Shown: piece after piece, positions 61,433 to 64,000 of the stretch
Position numbering within the stretch: the first letter of the stretch is position 1
Layout: the number at the start of each line of letters is the position of its first letter
Assembly (NCBI RefSeq): GCF_001701025.1
Contig: NZ_CP016793.1
Location: forward strand, 1,240,001-1,304,000
Origin: Lentzea guizhouensis
GTDB lineage: Bacteria; Actinomycetota; Actinomycetes; Mycobacteriales; Pseudonocardiaceae
Reading direction: 5' to 3'
DNA length: 64,000 nt
The notes under the pieces: generated by a model
The model's database searches: none
The model's input: the letters and a program-made list of their open reading frames with translations, nothing else
What the model was told of the DNA's origin: nothing
Program-made: the position numbers and the translations under genes

Positions 61433-62416
61433 GTGACACGTACGGCGGATGCCTTTTGGCTCAATGAATCCGGAAACGGGGAGGTTCGGCAGGTCACACT
61501 GGCCGAGCCCGGTCCGGGTGAGGTCGAGGTGCGCACGCTGTTCTCGGGTGTCAGCCGCGGTACCGAGACGCTCGTCTTCCGCGGTGGGGTGCCGGAGAAC
61601 CAGTACGCCACCATGCGGGCCCCCTTCCAGGACGGCGACTTCCCGTGGCCGGTCAAGTACGGGTACCTCAACGTGGGCGTCGTCGAACACGGGCCCGAAC
61701 GACTGCGCGGGCGCACGGTGTTCTGCCTCTATCCACATCAGACTCGGTACGTGGTCCCGGAATCCGCCGTCACCCCCGTGCCGGACGGCGTTCCCGCCGC
61801 TCGTGCCGTGCTCGCGGGCACCGTGGAGACGGCCGTGAACGCGGTGTGGGACGCGCGTCCGCTGATCGGCGACCGGATCGCGGTGGTCGGCGGCGGCATG
61901 GTCGGGTCGAGCATCGCGGCGGTGCTGGCGACGTTCCCCGGCGCACGGGTCGAACTGGTGGACGCGGATCCGGCGCGTTCGGCCGTCGCCGAGCGGCTGG
62001 GGGTCGGGTTCGCGCTGCCTGACCAGGCACTCGACGGCTGTGACCTGGTGTTCCACGCCAGTGCGACGGAGGCCGGGCTCACCACGGCGTTGAACCTGCT
62101 CGCGCCGGAGGGCCGGGTGGTCGAGCTGAGCTGGTACGGGGACAAGCGGGTCGCCGTGCCGTTGGGCGAGTTCTTCCACTCGAAGCGGCTCACGATCCGC
62201 AGCAGCCAGGTCGGCACGGTCGGCCGCTCGGACCGCTCCTACGCCGAACGCATGGCGCTGGCGCTCGACCTGCTGGCCGACGCCCGGTTCGACGCGTTGA
62301 TCACCGGTTCCAGTGCGTTCGAGGAGTTGCCCGCCGTCATGCCGAAGCTGGCCGACGGGGAGATTCCGGCGCTGTGCCACCGCATTGACTACGGTCGGGG
62401 TCATGTTCCCTCGTGA
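61433..62416 (+). CDS. MDR-family dehydrogenase, zinc-less
   Basis: 327 residues. GroES-like N-terminal domain (GEVEVRTLFSGVSRGTETLVFRG) and Rossmann domain (IAVVGGGMVGSSIAAVLATF near residue 145). The catalytic cysteine of zinc alcohol dehydrogenases is replaced (SGVSRGTE) and the structural four-cysteine loop is missing. Such proteins resemble those seen with 6-carboxytetrahydropterin-synthase homologues and CDP-alcohol transferases in actinomycetes. It overlaps the creatininase gene by 14 bp. Substrate unknown. Confidence 0.85.
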   Translation: MTRTADAFWLNESGNGEVRQVTLAEPGPGEVEVRTLFSGVSRGTETLVFRGGVPENQYATMRAPFQDGDFPWPVKYGYLNVGVVEHGPERLRGRTVFCLYPHQTRYVVPESAVTPVPDGVPAARAVLAGTVETAVNAVWDARPLIGDRIAVVGGGMVGSSIAAVLATFPGARVELVDADPARSAVAERLGVGFALPDQALDGCDLVFHASATEAGLTTALNLLAPEGRVVELSWYGDKRVAVPLGEFFHSKRLTIRSSQVGTVGRSDRSYAERMALALDLLADARFDALITGSSAFEELPAVMPKLADGEIPALCHRIDYGRGHVPS

Positions 62417-63095
62417 CACCACGGTCGACGTCCGCGACCAGCGCGTGGCCGTGCTCCCGGTCGGCAGCACCGAGCAGCACGGCCCGTTCCTGCCGCTGGC
62501 CACGGACGCGGTGATCGCGTGGACCATCGCGTCGGCGCTCGCGGAGGCGTACCCGGTGCGGTTGCTCGCGCCGATCCAGTTCTCCTGCTCGCAGGAGCAC
62601 GCCGACTGGTCCGGAACCGTCAGCATCTCCGCGCGCACGCTGGTGTCAGTGGTCACGGACATCGCGGAATCGTTGCGGCACAACGGGGTCGAGCACCTCG
62701 TGCTGGTGAACGCGCACGGCGGCAACTACGTGCTCTCCAACGTCGTGCAGGAGTCGCGTGGCATGGCGCTCTTCCCCGGTCGCGACGACTGGGCGTTCGC
62801 CAGGGCGAAGGCCGGCATCGAGACCTCGGCGTACAGCGACATGCACGCGGGTGAGCTGGAGACCTCGATCCTGCTGCACGCCCACCCCGATCTCGTCCGT
62901 CCCGGCTACGACTCCGCTGACCACCTGGCGGAGGACCGGCGGCACATGCTCACCCTGGGTCTGGCGCCGTACACGTCCTCCGGCGTCGTCGGGCGCCCGT
63001 CCCTGGCCTCAGCGCACAAGGGCGAGCTCCTGCTCACGGGGCTGGTCGAGTCGTTCCGGCACTACCTCGACCTGTTCGACGGCCTTGCGCCGTGA
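62403..63095 (+). CDS. Creatininase-family amidohydrolase
   Basis: 230 residues from the ATG at 62403. Metal-binding motifs of the family: LPVGSTEQHGPFLPLATDA (Glu and His near residues 21-35), VNAHGGN near 105 and HAGELETS near 143. Members hydrolyse cyclic or linear amides (creatinine, a riboflavin/F420 precursor, or the MftA peptide in mycofactocin maturation). No mycofactocin genes are visible. The 3' end overlaps the convergent membrane protein by 87 bp. Confidence 0.88.
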   Translation: MFPRDTTVDVRDQRVAVLPVGSTEQHGPFLPLATDAVIAWTIASALAEAYPVRLLAPIQFSCSQEHADWSGTVSISARTLVSVVTDIAESLRHNGVEHLVLVNAHGGNYVLSNVVQESRGMALFPGRDDWAFARAKAGIETSAYSDMHAGELETSILLHAHPDLVRPGYDSADHLAEDRRHMLTLGLAPYTSSGVVGRPSLASAHKGELLLTGLVESFRHYLDLFDGLAP

Positions 63096-63974
63096 GGTGA
63101 ACAGCACGACCGCGCCCGGCAGGCTCGCGATCAACGCGAGCACGCCGTAGACGATGCCGGTGGTGAACCCCTGCTGGGCCCCCAGCCCGGCGGCGCCGAA
63201 CGCGACCGCGAGGAACGCCTCGCGCGGGCCGAACCCGCCGATGTTCACCGGGATCGCCATCACCAGCAGCGCGACGATGACGACCGGCGCGAGCTGCGTG
63301 ACGGTGGCGTCCGACCCGGCGGCGCGGGCGGCGACCAGGAACAGCGCGACGTATCCGGCGACCGCACCCGCGGACAGCACGACCACCGCGGGCCAGGTCG
63401 TGAACGACAGCAGCCTGATGCCGTCCGCGAGCGTGTTGACCAGGACCTTCTTGATCGGCTTGACGTGCCAGCCGATGACCGCGAGCGCGGCCAGGCAGGC
63501 AAGCACGACGGCGACCGTGGTGCCGTCCGGCGCGAAGTCGAGGCCGGGAGCGGGGTGCGTGAGGAACACCGCGACCCCGATCCCGATCAGCACGAACTGG
63601 CCGGCGAAGCGCTCGAAGAACACAGCGCGCACACCACGTCCGACGTCACCCGACTCACGCCCGTGGTTCACCGCGCGGTGCACGTCGCCGAGCACGCCCG
63701 CAGGCAGAACGGCGTTCACGAGCTGTGCGCGGTAGTAGTCGCTGACCGCGGTCTTCACGGTCAGCGGCAGGCCGAGGCGGCGCGCGACGAGCACCCAGCG
63801 ACCGGCGCTGAGCAGGGTCGTCGCGAACCCGATCGCCAGTGCGGCGGCGACGGAGAACGCGTCGATCGCGCGCAACCCGTCGAGGAACGCCCCGGTGCCC
63901 AGGCGCAGGCCCAGACCCACGAGGATGCCCACCGCCACCAGCAGCCGAAGCCACGGCCAGAAACGCTTCATCAC
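63009..63974 (-). CDS. Lysylphosphatidylglycerol-synthase-type membrane protein (YbhN/UPF0104)
   Basis: 321 residues (GTG at 63974 or ATG at 63971). About eight helices with the UPF0104 pattern: SAGRWVLVARRLGLPLTVKTAVSDYYRAQLVNAVLPAGVLGDVHRAV, RAVFFERFAGQF, and IPVNIGGFGPREAFLAVAFGAAGL. This is the flippase half of MprF-type proteins, without the aminoacyl transferase domain. It probably moves or modifies a lipid and may serve the lipid made by the CDP-alcohol transferase nearby (inference). Confidence 0.85.
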   Translation of the reverse strand: MMKRFWPWLRLLVAVGILVGLGLRLGTGAFLDGLRAIDAFSVAAALAIGFATTLLSAGRWVLVARRLGLPLTVKTAVSDYYRAQLVNAVLPAGVLGDVHRAVNHGRESGDVGRGVRAVFFERFAGQFVLIGIGVAVFLTHPAPGLDFAPDGTTVAVVLACLAALAVIGWHVKPIKKVLVNTLADGIRLLSFTTWPAVVVLSAGAVAGYVALFLVAARAAGSDATVTQLAPVVIVALLVMAIPVNIGGFGPREAFLAVAFGAAGLGAQQGFTTGIVYGVLALIASLPGAVVLFTSRRKAVEQVEVVPERLDQPREQELALVR

Positions 63975-64000
63975 GCAACTCCAGGTAGTGCCAGCAGGTC
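63971..64000 (-). CDS. 3' end of a gene cut by the right edge
   Basis: Only the last nine codons are inside the window (DLLALPGVA then TGA at 63971-63973). The stop overlaps the GTG of the YbhN-like gene (GTGA), the coupling pattern used throughout this window, so an upstream gene of the same operon is likely. Product unknown. Confidence 0.4.
   Translation of the reverse strand, partial: DLLALPGVA

Overview
The window is high-GC (about 70 %) actinobacterial chromosome. Geosmin synthase, an XRE/DUF397 pair, an AfsR/SARP regulator, a conservon, many GTG starts with 4-bp GTGA/ATGA gene overlaps, and DUF5313 point to a filamentous member of the Pseudonocardiales (Lentzea/Saccharothrix/Actinosynnema-like; the genus is inference). 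No rRNA, CRISPR array, phage or conjugative module is visible. One small palindromic MITE-like element and one tRNA-like element are present.

Layout. 1-2.5 kb: end of a polyol/sugar ABC transporter operon with a zinc dehydrogenase. 2.5-5.4 kb: a NarL-type two-component pair. 5.4-7.0 kb: a radical-SAM-like protein without its cysteine cluster and a DUF397/XRE pair. 7.1-11.1 kb: a disrupted MFS gene containing an imperfect tandem duplication, asparaginase, an SDR, and a secreted polysaccharide-lyase-like protein with a DasR-like operator. 11.2-15.1 kb: a five-gene methionine-salvage operon (monooxygenase-mtnA-mtnC-mtnB-mtnD). 15.3-25.9 kb: cold-shock gene, PI-PLC, aminotransferase, glycosyltransferase, a TetR/FAD-oxidase/hydrolase operon, a MarR (OhrR-like) operon, SurE and a PfkB kinase. 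25.9-27.7 kb: a secreted GH20 hexosaminidase. 27.7-33.6 kb: a six-gene, translationally coupled operon behind a cobalamin riboswitch. 33.7-43.9 kb: FAD monooxygenase, geosmin synthase, Uma2 protein, two NB-ARC/TPR regulators (one a SARP) and a nitroreductase. 44-47 kb: a conservon lacking its GTPase. 47-51 kb: an OFA-type MFS carrier with a 49-residue partner, then DUF485/ActP. 51-64 kb: a second NarL-type pair, PAP2, DinB proteins, SMP-30, Lrp, a sulfatase-fold membrane enzyme, the MITE, a RibD-like reductase and a lipid-related cluster cut by the window end.

The most interesting system is the riboswitch operon at 27741-33645. The riboswitch controls, in order, a secreted alpha/alpha-barrel protein with an LAxTG sorting signal, two secreted small proteins resembling the DUF4430 beta-domain, EcfT, a fused double EcfA ATPase and an EcfS component. 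Vertebrate intrinsic factor and transcobalamin are built from exactly these two domain types. I therefore propose a split, cell-surface, intrinsic-factor-like cobalamin-binding complex that feeds an ECF transporter. A second alpha-domain gene lies at 54389-55354 without a riboswitch.

Data quality. The frame breaks in the MFS gene, the two NB-ARC genes and one DinB gene can all be repaired by adding single missing bases, plus removing one duplicated segment in the MFS gene. This looks more like residual assembly error than gene decay.
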